Part shown: piece by piece, positions 8,738 through 16,207 of the stretch
Layout: the number at the start of each line of letters is the position of its first letter
Numbering within the stretch: position 1 is the first letter of the stretch
DNA from: Pseudomonas serbica
GTDB lineage: Bacteria; Pseudomonadota; Gammaproteobacteria; Pseudomonadales; Pseudomonadaceae
Assembly (NCBI RefSeq): GCF_028823535.1
Contig: NZ_JAQIYM010000013.1
Span: 1-64,000, forward strand
Length of the DNA stretch: 64,000 nucleotides
Reading direction: 5' to 3'
Translations under genes and position numbers: made by a program
Notes under the pieces: generated by a model
What the model was told of the DNA's origin: nothing
Databases searched by the model: none
What the model saw: the letters and a program-made list of their open reading frames with translations, nothing else

Positions 8738-9160
8738 ATGTCTGCATATCTCCGCCATTTCGCTGAAACGTTCGCAACGCTGAACCTCGACTCCCTGGAT
8801 CGACTGGGCGAGCTCTACAGCAACGACGTTCAATTTCGTGATCCCTTGCATCAGCGGGATGGCTTGCCGGCACTGCGTAGCTACTTTGAAAAGCTGTACA
8901 CCAACGTCCAGGATATCCGCTACGACTTCCTTGACGTGGATGAAACCGCCCCCGGCCACGGTTATCTGCGCTGGACCCTGCATTTCCGTCATCCGCGCCT
9001 TTCCCGTGGACAGCCGATCAGCCTGCAAGGCTGCAGCCACCTGCGCTGGGCGACTCATGTCTACCTGCACCACGACTACTTCGATGCCGGCGCCCTGCTC
9101 TACGAGCACGTACCGGTTGTCGGCGGCGTGATCGGCTGGATCAAGGGAAGGCTCGCATGA
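8738..9160 (+). CDS. SnoaL-like/NTF2-fold protein, first gene of the light operon
   Basis: A 140 aa NTF2-like alpha+beta protein. It opens with ROS-type helix content (YLRHFAETFATLNLDSLDRLGELYSNDVQFRDPLHQRDG), the classic SnoaL_2 layout in which a small cone-shaped pocket forms. Conserved HFRHPRLSRGQPISLQGCSHL in the middle gives the sheet. No catalytic assignment is possible. It follows two LitR operators directly and its stop overlaps the start of the SDR gene (4 bases), so it belongs to the same transcript. Homologues in light- or singlet-oxygen-induced clusters accompany fatty-acid-modifying genes, suggesting a binding or isomerase role on a lipid-derived intermediate. Confidence 0.8.
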   Translation: MSAYLRHFAETFATLNLDSLDRLGELYSNDVQFRDPLHQRDGLPALRSYFEKLYTNVQDIRYDFLDVDETAPGHGYLRWTLHFRHPRLSRGQPISLQGCSHLRWATHVYLHHDYFDAGALLYEHVPVVGGVIGWIKGRLA

Positions 9161-9906
9161 GCCGCTGCTGGCTGACAGGGGCCTCTAGCGGCCTCGGTGC
9201 CGCCCTGGCGGAACAACTGCTGGAGCAAGGCCATTCGGTGGCCTTGGGTGGACGGCGGGCCGAAGCTCTGATGCCGCTGGTGCTGCGCTACCCTGAGGCC
9301 CTGCTCGCTACCGGCGATGTCACTGACCCACGGCAGGTCGCGGCGATCAGCGAGAACATCGAGCATGCGTGGGGCGCACTGGACCTGGTGATCCTGAACG
9401 CCGGCACCTGCGAATACCTGGTGCCGGGCAGGTTCGAGGCCGAGACCGTCGAGCGTGTGATGCGCACTAACCTGCTGGGGGTCAGTTATTGCCTGCAGGC
9501 GGCCCTGCCACTGCTGCGCCGCGGGCAACGACCCCACCTGGTCGTGATCGGCAGCTCGGTGACCTGGCTGGCGCTGCCGCGGGCTGGCGCCTATGGCGCG
9601 TCCAAGGCGGCCCTGCGTTATCTCGTTGAATCCCTGCGCCTGGATCTATACGCCGAAGGCATCGATGTAACGCTGGTCAGCCCGGGGTTCATCGACACCC
9701 CCCTGACCCGGCGCAACGGCTTTGCCATGCCACAACTCTGGACGGCCGACCGCGCCGCGCGGCATGTCGTCGCGCGCCTGACGCGACGACCGCTGGAGAT
9801 CAACTTTCCACGCTTCTTCATTCTTGTCCTGCGCTTGCTTGGCGCCCTGCCAGCGCGTTGGCGCCTGGCCCTGGGCCGTCGACTGGCGCGAAACGAAAAG
9901 GAATAG
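9157..9906 (+). CDS. Short-chain dehydrogenase/reductase (light operon)
   Basis: NAD(P)-dependent oxidoreductase of 249 aa. The Rossmann motif TGASSGLG lies at residues 7-14 and GRR after strand 2 suggests NADP preference. The catalytic part has the Ser of VIGSSVTWL and YGASKAAL (Tyr/Lys pair, residues about 147-151). A C-terminal hydrophobic and basic stretch (FFILVLRLLGALPARWRLALGRRL) may anchor it to the membrane, which fits a lipid substrate. Starts with a 4-base overlap on the SnoaL-like gene and is 6 bases from the FAD-dependent gene. Confidence 0.88.
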   Translation: MSRCWLTGASSGLGAALAEQLLEQGHSVALGGRRAEALMPLVLRYPEALLATGDVTDPRQVAAISENIEHAWGALDLVILNAGTCEYLVPGRFEAETVERVMRTNLLGVSYCLQAALPLLRRGQRPHLVVIGSSVTWLALPRAGAYGASKAALRYLVESLRLDLYAEGIDVTLVSPGFIDTPLTRRNGFAMPQLWTADRAARHVVARLTRRPLEINFPRFFILVLRLLGALPARWRLALGRRLARNEKE

Positions 9907-9912
9907 CGTCAT

Positions 9913-11160
9913 ATGCGTATCGCCATCATCGGCAGCGGGATCTCTGGGCTGACCTGTGCCTATCTGCTGTCACGTCGCAATGAGGTCACCGTGTTCGAAG
10001 CGGCGGACTGGATCGGCGGTCACACCCATACGGTCGACATCGAATGGCACGGCCAGCGTTATGCCGTGGACACAGGTTTCATCGTCTTCAACGACTGGAC
10101 CTACCCCAACTTCATTCGCTTGCTGGATCGCCTGGGCGTCGTCTCGCGCCCCACCGAGATGAGCTTTTCCGTCAACGATCCGCGCAGCGGCCTGGAATAC
10201 AACGGCAATAACCTCGACACCCTCTTCGCCCAGCGCGGCAATCTGCTGTCGCCGGGCTTCTGGGGAATGTTGCGCGATATCCTGCGCTTCAACCGCCAGG
10301 CGGTGGCCGACCTTGACGGCCAGCGCATCGAGCCCGGCATGAGTCTGGGTGATTACCTGCACACGCGAGGCTACGGGGAGCGTTTCATCCATCACTACAT
10401 CGTGCCCATGGGCTCGGCCATCTGGTCGGTCTCAAGGGCCGACATGCTGCACTTCCCGCTGCACTTCTTCGTCCGCTTCTTTCGTAACCATGGCCTGCTC
10501 TCGATCAGCCAGCGGCCACAATGGCGAGTGATCGAGGGTGGCTCGCGCAGCTATGTGGAGCCGTTGTGCAAGACCTTCAGCGAGCGCGTTCGGCTCAATT
10601 GCCCGGTGATGAGCGTGCGCCGGGACGACACCGGCGTGGTGATCACCAGCGCCGCGGGCCAGGAGCGCTTCGACAAGGTGGTGTTCGCCTGCCATAGCGA
10701 CCAGGCCTTGGCGCTGCTTGAGCAACCGACAACCACTGAGCACGAGGTGCTGGGCGCCCTCGTCTATGCCGCCAACGAAGTTTTGCTGCACACCGACACC
10801 CGCCTGCTGCCCAACCGACGCAAGGCCTGGGCCAGTTGGAACTATCGCCTCGGCGGACCGGCCGATGCCCCGGCGGCCGTGACCTACAACATGAACATTC
10901 TGCAAGGCCTCGACGCCCCGGTAACCTTCTGCATAAGCCTCAATCAGGCCAATTGCGTGGACCCGTCGCAGGTGCTGGCACGCTTCAATTATGCGCATCC
11001 ACAATACAGCCTTGCCGCCATGGCGGCACAGGCGCGCCAGGGGGAGCTTCAGGGAAACCGGCACAGCTACTTCTGCGGTGCCTACTGGGCAAATGGCTTC
11101 CATGAGGATGGCGTGGTCAGCGCACTGGACGTCGCCCAAAGGTTCGGGGAGCGCCTGTGA
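9913..11160 (+). CDS. FAD-dependent amine-oxidase-like oxidoreductase (light operon)
   Basis: A 415 aa flavoprotein with the dinucleotide-binding motif IAIIGSGISGLTCAYLL at residues 3-19 and the second FAD segment FEAADWIGGHTHT. This subfamily is the one that sits beside DUF1365 and Cfa-like genes in many proteobacteria and is often named a cyclopropane-fatty-acid-associated or phytoene-dehydrogenase-like protein. The C-terminal FAD contact is YFCGAYWANGFHEDGVVSAL. In Rhodobacter, related clusters answer singlet oxygen and some members make furan fatty acids; by analogy this enzyme may desaturate or oxidise a methylated acyl chain. Overlaps the next start by 4 bases. Confidence 0.87.
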   Translation: MRIAIIGSGISGLTCAYLLSRRNEVTVFEAADWIGGHTHTVDIEWHGQRYAVDTGFIVFNDWTYPNFIRLLDRLGVVSRPTEMSFSVNDPRSGLEYNGNNLDTLFAQRGNLLSPGFWGMLRDILRFNRQAVADLDGQRIEPGMSLGDYLHTRGYGERFIHHYIVPMGSAIWSVSRADMLHFPLHFFVRFFRNHGLLSISQRPQWRVIEGGSRSYVEPLCKTFSERVRLNCPVMSVRRDDTGVVITSAAGQERFDKVVFACHSDQALALLEQPTTTEHEVLGALVYAANEVLLHTDTRLLPNRRKAWASWNYRLGGPADAPAAVTYNMNILQGLDAPVTFCISLNQANCVDPSQVLARFNYAHPQYSLAAMAAQARQGELQGNRHSYFCGAYWANGFHEDGVVSALDVAQRFGERL

Positions 11161-11969
11161 ACAGCAGCCTTTGCTACGGTTGGGTCAGCCACCGGCGTTT
11201 GGCACCGCGGTTCCATGGATTCCGCTATCGCAGCGCCATGCTTTACCTGGACCTGGACGAACAGGACCTGCTGCTGGGCCTGTCCCCGCTGCTCGGTGCT
11301 TCTCGCCTGGCGCCGTTGTGCTGGCGAGAAACCGATTACCTGCCAGCCTGGACGCGTCGCGGCATGCCCTTGAAGGACGCGGTGCGCGAAGTGGTGGCCA
11401 AGGCCCTGGGCCAGGCGCCGTGCGGCGCCATTCATTTGCTGACCCAGCCGCGCAGCTGGGGAATCTCGTTCAATCCGGTCAGCTTCTATTTTTGCCACGA
11501 CAGCGATGACCTCCTGGCGGCGATTGTACTGGAGGTGCGTAACACGCCCTGGCGTGAGCGCTTCCACTACGTGTTGCCTGTGCTGCCCGGTCAACCCTGG
11601 CACTTTTCGGTCACCAAGGCATTCCATGTCTCGCCGTTCATGCCGATGGACATGCAGTACCACATGCGCTTCCACAGCGATGGCGCGCACGTGCGCATCC
11701 ACATGGAAAACCGCCGCGAAGGGCAAAAAGTCTTCGAGGCCGACCTGGCCCTGCGCCGGCAGCCGCTGGATGCCGCCGCACTGCGCCGCCACGTACTGGC
11801 CTTCCCCTGGATGAGCCTGCGCACCCTCGGCGCCATTTACTGGCAAGCCATGCGCCTGCTGCTCAAGCGCACCCCGCTCTACGCCCACACGTCCAGTCAG
11901 AGCAACCAAGACCTTGGCCATCACGTCCACGAGGAGCCCGAGCATGTCCGATCCAACCCTGAGCGTTAG
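11157..11969 (+). CDS. DUF1365 family protein (light operon)
   Basis: A 270 aa protein of the DUF1365 family, recognised by YGWVSHRRLAPRFHGFRYR at the N terminus, the LLTQPRSWGISFNPVSFYFC block (residues about 97-117) and KAFHVSPFMPMDMQYHMRF. Biochemical function is not established; the family nearly always travels with an FAD oxidoreductase and a Cfa-like methyltransferase, as here. It starts inside the stop of the FAD gene (4-base overlap) and overlaps the methyltransferase by 26 bases, so expression is tightly coupled. A role in acyl-chain handling is inference from context only. Confidence 0.86.
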   Translation: MNSSLCYGWVSHRRLAPRFHGFRYRSAMLYLDLDEQDLLLGLSPLLGASRLAPLCWRETDYLPAWTRRGMPLKDAVREVVAKALGQAPCGAIHLLTQPRSWGISFNPVSFYFCHDSDDLLAAIVLEVRNTPWRERFHYVLPVLPGQPWHFSVTKAFHVSPFMPMDMQYHMRFHSDGAHVRIHMENRREGQKVFEADLALRRQPLDAAALRRHVLAFPWMSLRTLGAIYWQAMRLLLKRTPLYAHTSSQSNQDLGHHVHEEPEHVRSNPER

Positions 11970-13203
11970 CAAATCCTTTAGCCTGGCGCCGTTATTCGGC
12001 GGCCTGGCCAGAAGCGCCGTGCTCACTCAGCTTCGCAACCTGCGCCAAGGCCGTCTGCGCCTGATCTGCCAGGGCCAGGAGTGGCTGTTTGGCGATGTCG
12101 GCAGCGCCCTGCACGCCGAGGTCGAGATCTTCGACGAGGCCGCCTGGGGCATGGTGGCTACAAACGGCTCGATCGGGGCCGGCGAAGCGTACATCCACGG
12201 TTACTGGCGTACCCCGGACCTGGCCGCGGTCACCCGCCTCTTCGTCGCCAACCTGGAGGTGCTCGACGCCCTTGAAGGCGGGTTGGCGCGCCTGGGCCGT
12301 CCGGTCCTGCGCCTGCTGCATTGGCTCAATCGCAACAACAGGCGCGGCGCGCGGCGCAACATTCTCGCCCATTACGATCTGGGCAATGCCTTGTTCGAGC
12401 GGCTGCTGGACCCGACCATGATGTACTCGGCAGCCATGTTCGACAGTCAGGAGCAGAGCCTGGAGCAAGGCCAACTGAACAAGCTTGAGCGAATCTGCGA
12501 AAAACTCGCGCTGCGCCCCGACGATCATCTGCTCGAGATCGGTACCGGCTGGGGAAGCCTGGCGATCCATGCCGCCACGCGCCACGGTTGCCGGGTGACC
12601 ACCACCACGTTGTCCGAGGCGCAGTACGCCCATACCCTGCAGCGCGTCCGCGATCTTGGCCTGCAAGAGCGCATTACCGTCCTGCGCGAGGACTACCGCG
12701 ACCTGGGCGGACGCTTCGACAAGCTGGTCTCGATCGAGATGATCGAGGCGGTCGGGCACCGTTATCTGCCGGTTTACTTCCGCCGCTGCGCGTCACTGCT
12801 CAAGGATGACGGCTTGATGCTGCTGCAGGCCATCACCATCCGCGACCAGCGCTATGAACAGGCCCAGCGGTCGGTGGATTTCATCCAGCGCCACATCTTT
12901 CCCGGCGGTGCCCTGCCCTCCTTGAACGTCATGCTGCAGACCGCCAGTCGGCATACCGCGTTGAACCTGGTGCACATGGAGGACTTCGGCCTGGACTATG
13001 CGCGGACCCTGCAGCACTGGCGTGACAACTTGCGTCAGTCGCGCAGCGCCCTGGTCGAGCTGGGCTATGACGACACCTTCCAGCGCCTCTGGGAGTTCTA
13101 CCTGTGTTACTGCCAGGGCGGTTTCGAGGAGCGTGCCATCGGCGTCGCGCAACTGCTCTGGGCAGCCCCGGCCGCACGCCGCGCATCGCTACCGGGTGCC
13201 TGA
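11944..13203 (+). CDS. Cyclopropane-fatty-acyl-phospholipid synthase-like SAM methyltransferase (light operon)
   Basis: SAM-dependent methyltransferase acting on unsaturated acyl chains of membrane phospholipids. The protein is 419 aa, usual for this family. The N-terminal lipid-binding part (residues 1-130) is followed by the Rossmann domain with ILAHYDLGN, LLEIGTGWGSLAIHAA (SAM site, about 198-213), SIEMIEAVGHRYLPVYF and IQRHIFPGGALPS, all typical of CFA synthases. I chose ATG 11944, which has GAGGAGCCC upstream; an earlier ATG at 11914 has none. In a light operon the product could be a methylated acyl chain or furan-fatty-acid precursor rather than a plain cyclopropane. The DUF2878 gene overlaps its stop. 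Confidence 0.9.
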   Translation: MSDPTLSVSKSFSLAPLFGGLARSAVLTQLRNLRQGRLRLICQGQEWLFGDVGSALHAEVEIFDEAAWGMVATNGSIGAGEAYIHGYWRTPDLAAVTRLFVANLEVLDALEGGLARLGRPVLRLLHWLNRNNRRGARRNILAHYDLGNALFERLLDPTMMYSAAMFDSQEQSLEQGQLNKLERICEKLALRPDDHLLEIGTGWGSLAIHAATRHGCRVTTTTLSEAQYAHTLQRVRDLGLQERITVLREDYRDLGGRFDKLVSIEMIEAVGHRYLPVYFRRCASLLKDDGLMLLQAITIRDQRYEQAQRSVDFIQRHIFPGGALPSLNVMLQTASRHTALNLVHMEDFGLDYARTLQHWRDNLRQSRSALVELGYDDTFQRLWEFYLCYCQGGFEERAIGVAQLLWAAPAARRASLPGA

Positions 13204-13696
13204 CTTGAGCCGGGCCTGGTTGATCGGCAACGCGCTGTGGATGCAGGCCGCCTGGTGGGCTTGCGTGCTGAGTGAGCGGCATCCCTGGCTGCTACTGGCG
13301 GTGGTGGCAGGCTTGTTGGTGCATGTGGCTGCTTGCCCACGGCCGGGCGACGAAGCGATCACTCTGGCCTGCGTGGGGTTGGCTGGCTGTTCACTGGATG
13401 CCAGCCTGGGAGCCCTGGGCGTTTTCGATTTTGCCCAGCGCCCCCTACCCTTGTGGCTGGCCGTGCTGTGGCTGGTGCTGGCCAGCGGGCTTCGCCACAG
13501 CCTGGCCTGGGCTCGACGTCCTGTGTGGTACGGGGCGTTGCTAGGGCTGTGCGGCGGACCGTTGGCTTACATCGCCGGCGCACCGCTGGCCGGGGTCGGC
13601 CTGCCTTGGGGCACCCTTGGCACGGCCCTGCTGCTCGCGCCACTGTGGGCGGTCTGGATGCCGCTCATCCTGCGAATGGCTGCGCCCCGCTCCTGA
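13196..13696 (+). CDS. DUF2878 family integral membrane protein (light operon)
   Basis: A 166 aa, strongly hydrophobic protein with about five membrane helices and the family N terminus SRAWLIGNALWMQAAWWACV. The start is not ATG: GTG 13196 overlaps the methyltransferase stop by 8 bases, and TTG 13205 right after it is the alternative; neither has a strong ribosome site, so coupled reinitiation is likely. Function unknown; DUF2878 proteins accompany the same SDR/FAD/DUF1365/Cfa set elsewhere. It is the last gene of the rightward light operon and converges with the DUF3833 gene 16 bases away. Confidence 0.75.
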   Translation: MPDLSRAWLIGNALWMQAAWWACVLSERHPWLLLAVVAGLLVHVAACPRPGDEAITLACVGLAGCSLDASLGALGVFDFAQRPLPLWLAVLWLVLASGLRHSLAWARRPVWYGALLGLCGGPLAYIAGAPLAGVGLPWGTLGTALLLAPLWAVWMPLILRMAAPRS

Positions 13697-13712
13697 ATCT
13701 GTATACCGAAGA

Positions 13713-14249
13713 TCACGGCAGCGCCTTCGGCTCGCGGCGGAAGAACAGAATCACTTGTCCCAACTCGACACCTAGCTTGCTCATACTCGAGCGGTTGATC
13801 ATCGTGTCTTCGTCCATCAGGTACATCCAGTCGTCCAGATCCACTTCCCAATGCCGGCCGTCAACCGGCAGGTCAAGGCGATAGCGCCAGCGCAGCGCAT
13901 TGCCAGCGATCTCGCCGCTGGCCTCTCCTACAACGTCATCCGCACGACCACGCCAACGCCCGTCGCCAGCTGGTTGCAGCGTCCAGACGCGGCGTTGACG
14001 CGTGCCATCGCTGTAGAGAAAACGCTCGTCAAGAATCAGCTGCTGTCCCTCGACGCGGCTTTCGATCTGGACATGGAATCGCTTGACCACCTCGCCCGAG
14101 CGATTCTGGAACAGCCCCCAGGCCTGTACCGGCCGTGAGAAAAACGCCACCAGATCCAGGGTCGGTCGCTCCTGCGCGTAGTGCTCCACGCCAACATTGT
14201 TGCAGCTGACCAGCAACAGGCTAACGAGCAGTACCACTACTTGACGCAT
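13713..14249 (-). CDS. DUF3833 family lipoprotein (leftward light operon)
   Basis: A 178 aa predicted lipoprotein. The signal peptide ends at the lipobox LLVSC, giving lipidation at Cys16. The mature part (RPTLDLVAFFSRPVQAWGLFQNRSGEVVKRF) matches the DUF3833 family, small periplasmic proteins of unknown function found with the Cfa/DUF1365 genes. Residues after the lipobox are N-N, not Asp, so outer-membrane sorting is expected. It lies 10 bases downstream of the chalcone-isomerase-like gene, in one operon that has its own LitR-type operator. An envelope role in handling modified lipids is inference. Confidence 0.83.
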   Translation of the reverse strand: MRQVVVLLVSLLLVSCNNVGVEHYAQERPTLDLVAFFSRPVQAWGLFQNRSGEVVKRFHVQIESRVEGQQLILDERFLYSDGTRQRRVWTLQPAGDGRWRGRADDVVGEASGEIAGNALRWRYRLDLPVDGRHWEVDLDDWMYLMDEDTMINRSSMSKLGVELGQVILFFRREPKALP

Positions 14250-14259
14250 CTCAACCTCC

Positions 14260-14820
14260 TCAGTCAGCCGGCGCGGACATCCCCAACAGTTGTTGACGCA
14301 ACAGCTTGTCCCGCGTGCGCGGACCCAGCCAGATGTCGAAGAAGGCTCGGGCGAATGCAGGGTCCTCTACCCGCCGGCGCAGTTGGCCGTCGACGAAGAA
14401 CGTGCAGCCTTTGCCGGGATGATAGAGCCCGGTGATGCGCATTCCGGGCCGCACATCGACGAAGGCGCCACGCATTTCACCGGACCAGCGCTGGAGGGTG
14501 GACTCATCTGGACGCGCCTCGGCCATGCGACGCATTTCCTTGAGGCTGGCCTCCACCAGCGTGTCCCTGGAAAAGACACGGTGATACGTCAGTTCGAGTG
14601 CAAAGGGCTGATCCCAGGTCAGCGGCAACCCGGGGCTCCACAACCGCGCGGTGTATAGACTCACACCGAACCAGGTAAAGTCGCCGCTGCCCACCAGACG
14701 CCCATTGGGCAACCCGGGATGCCAGTCCGCCCAGGCTGGTACGGCCAGTACCAGCACTAACAGCCAGCTTCTGGACAGACGATGTACGTGAAAGCGCCTG
14801 GAATCAGCCACGATTTTCAA
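14260..14820 (-). CDS. Secreted chalcone-isomerase-fold protein (leftward light operon)
   Basis: A 186 aa protein with a signal peptide (SWLLVLVLAVPAWA, cleavage near residue 31) and a chalcone-isomerase-like fold: GSGDFTWFGVSLYTARLW and a C-terminal FDIWLGPRTRDKLLRQQLLG are standard for the bacterial CHI-like family. Bacterial members lack plant chalcone substrates; related plant and bacterial proteins bind fatty acids, which would suit its partner genes. First gene of the leftward operon; TGTACA-N12-TGTATA begins 24 bases before its ATG, placing it under the same light control as the rightward operon. Confidence 0.82.
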   Translation of the reverse strand: MKIVADSRRFHVHRLSRSWLLVLVLAVPAWADWHPGLPNGRLVGSGDFTWFGVSLYTARLWSPGLPLTWDQPFALELTYHRVFSRDTLVEASLKEMRRMAEARPDESTLQRWSGEMRGAFVDVRPGMRITGLYHPGKGCTFFVDGQLRRRVEDPAFARAFFDIWLGPRTRDKLLRQQLLGMSAPAD

Positions 14821-14843
14821 CGCCTCGGCTTATTTGAAAATAC

Positions 14844-14867
14844 TGTACAAGAATAGCTCAATGTATA
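14844..14867 (-). promoter_or_regulatory. LitR-type operator 3 (TGTACA-N12-TGTATA)
   Basis: TGTACA at 14844-14849 and TGTATA at 14862-14867, spaced by 12 bases, directly upstream of the leftward operon. The T at position 5 of the second half is an allowed variant of the class II LitR consensus. A lone TGTACA half-site follows at 14893-14898 without a partner at the right distance. Confidence 0.75.
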
Positions 14868-15014
14868 GTTTTTGCCCATCAAGCAGAAACTATGTACAAC
14901 TTTTTCACCCTCAAAAAGATTGAACGGCTATTGAACGCGCTCGCCTAATGATCAGCTTGTGGATAATCCCATAGGCCATGTGCCAATACCGGCATACTCC
15001 GAGAGGTGGTCAAC

Positions 15015-15251
15015 GTGGCTAAAGACGAGAAAAAAAGCAAAGGCGAGTCCTCCAAAGCCAGCAAGGATTTGAAAGACAAAAAGTCTTCAACGACGAAGAA
15101 ATCAGCGGCGTCGGCTCTTTCGAAAGCGGCCGAAAAGAAAGACAAGAAAAAAGATACCGAACCCAAAAAAGCTGCAAAACGAGCTGATAGCAAGCCAGAA
15201 AAGGCCAAGAAATCAGACAAGGCAGAAAAGCCGGCGAAAAAGAAAAAGTGA
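15015..15251 (+). CDS. Lysine/alanine-rich basic protein
   Basis: A 78 aa very basic, low-complexity protein beginning AKDEKKSKGESSKASK and ending in PAKKKK; nearly half its residues are Lys, with Ala, Ser, Asp and Glu making up most of the rest. There is no hydrophobic core, so it is probably disordered and may bind nucleic acid, as histone-H1-like proteins such as AlgP do, although KPAA repeats are absent. The start is GTG 15015: GAGAGG ends 8 bases upstream, while the earlier GTG at 15006 would sit on that site. A clear hairpin follows the stop. Confidence 0.65.
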   Translation: MAKDEKKSKGESSKASKDLKDKKSSTTKKSAASALSKAAEKKDKKKDTEPKKAAKRADSKPEKAKKSDKAEKPAKKKK

Positions 15252-15263
15252 CATCTGCTGTTT

Positions 15264-15284
15264 GCTAGGGCTTTACGCCCTAGC
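15264..15284 (+). terminator. Hairpin after the lysine-rich gene
   Basis: Perfect 8-bp arms GCTAGGGC (15264-15271) and GCCCTAGC (15277-15284), 5-base loop, followed by TTCCTCTC. The T content is weak, but the position 12 bases after the stop supports a terminator. Confidence 0.6.
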
Positions 15285-15560
15285 TTCCTCTCGCGGTGGC
15301 TCCGACAAGGCATAAACCACCCGCCCGATCCCGGTCCAATACACCGCGCCGGCACACAAGCAGCAGGGTTCGGCACTGGTGTACAGCGTGGGGTCGCCCT
15401 GCGGCGGCATCGAATTGTTGCCCGCTTCGACAATCACCTAGCCATTGCGGTCCGCCACCCACGCCGCGAACGGATGACGGCCACGCTCTTTTGATGCCTG
15501 CAGCAACGCCAGATCCAGATCGCTGACGCCGGCCGGAATAAGCTGGGTGAGTTGATTCAT
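15273..15560 (-). pseudogene. Decayed nucleoside/cytidine deaminase-family gene
   Basis: Reading leftward from ATG 15560 gives MNQLTQLIPAGVSDLDLALL, then HPFAAWVADRNG followed by an in-frame TAG (codon 41, 15438-15440), then VIVEAGNNSMPPQGDPTLYT and SAEPCCLCAGAVYWTGIGR. The PCxxC zinc motif of the deaminase family survives. The segment with the catalytic HAE motif, expected between GDPT and LYTSAEP, is missing, and the frame ends early (TAA 15273-15275). So one stop, one internal deletion and one truncation are visible. The neighbouring NCS2 permease is also broken, pointing to loss of a purine or pyrimidine salvage locus. Confidence 0.8.
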
Positions 15561-15593
15561 GGGGTAACTCCTTGGCAGTGGAAAAACAAAAGA

Positions 15594-15917
15594 TCAATCG
15601 ACCCATTCAGCCGCAGAGACGTCGACGCTGTCGGTCGATTTTTTTTCATTGTTGAGCAACACGTTGAGCAGAATGGTTGCCCCGGCAGCGGCCACGACGA
15701 AGCGGCTCTTGACGTTGGAGAGCGCAATCAAACCGGTGTTCTGCGTGAAGGCGTTGTAAGGGAAACGGTTGAACAAGCCACCGAGCATGGTCGACAGGCC
15801 ATCAGCGCGGAACGCATTGCCGAGGGTTTGCGGGGTGGTCGGCTTGCCGGTCAATTTGCCGATGGCCAGGCAGTTGCCCGTGGTCTCGGCCATGATCACC
15901 AGCATCGCCAGGGTCAT
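15594..15917 (-). pseudogene. Internally deleted NCS2 xanthine/uracil permease remnant
   Basis: The surviving 107 codons correspond to one internal part and the extreme C terminus of a nucleobase:cation symporter-2. LAMLVIMAETTGNCLAIGKL and GGLFNRFPYNAFTQNTGLIA are diagnostic of the family (the ETTG and QNTGL motifs). They run directly into NNEKKSTDSVDVSAAEW, which looks like the C-terminal tail. The N-terminal half and the last membrane helices are gone: about 107 codons remain from a usual 450-500. It lies 33 bases upstream of the decayed deaminase on the same strand, so both were probably one operon. Confidence 0.78.
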
Positions 15918-16095
15918 GCCCGGGTGATCGATTCACCGGTTACGTATAACAACATGGTTAATGCAGTATTGGCAGAGTTGAGGGACTGAACGTCAGCGAA
16001 CGCATTCGCACATCACTGTCAGTGCTTTCAGGGTCGGCTGTTGTTATCAGAATAGAAACAAAAAACCGGTTCGTACTAACCTGGCTGCAATAACG

Positions 16096-16135
16096 AAAAA
16101 TCCCGGGAACAGAGATGTCTCCAGGGATTTTTTTT
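16096..16135 (-). terminator. Strong hairpin terminator downstream of the sensor kinase
   Basis: AAAAATCCC (16096-16104) pairs with GGGATTTTT; the inner GGAACA pairs with TGT..TCC to lengthen the stem. It is flanked by A-runs on one side and eight T on the other, so it can act in both directions. The kinase stop is about 75 bases away. Confidence 0.7.
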
Positions 16136-16207
16136 ACGCGAGATTCGTCGGCACTGCATAGGGCAGATTCACATCGATACAAGCACGTTGGCGAGCCCCT
16201 CAGTCTT

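Noticed and set aside
14893..14898. Fourth LitR operator
   Set aside because: Only one half-site; positions 18 bases on either side do not match TGTAYA or TRTACA.
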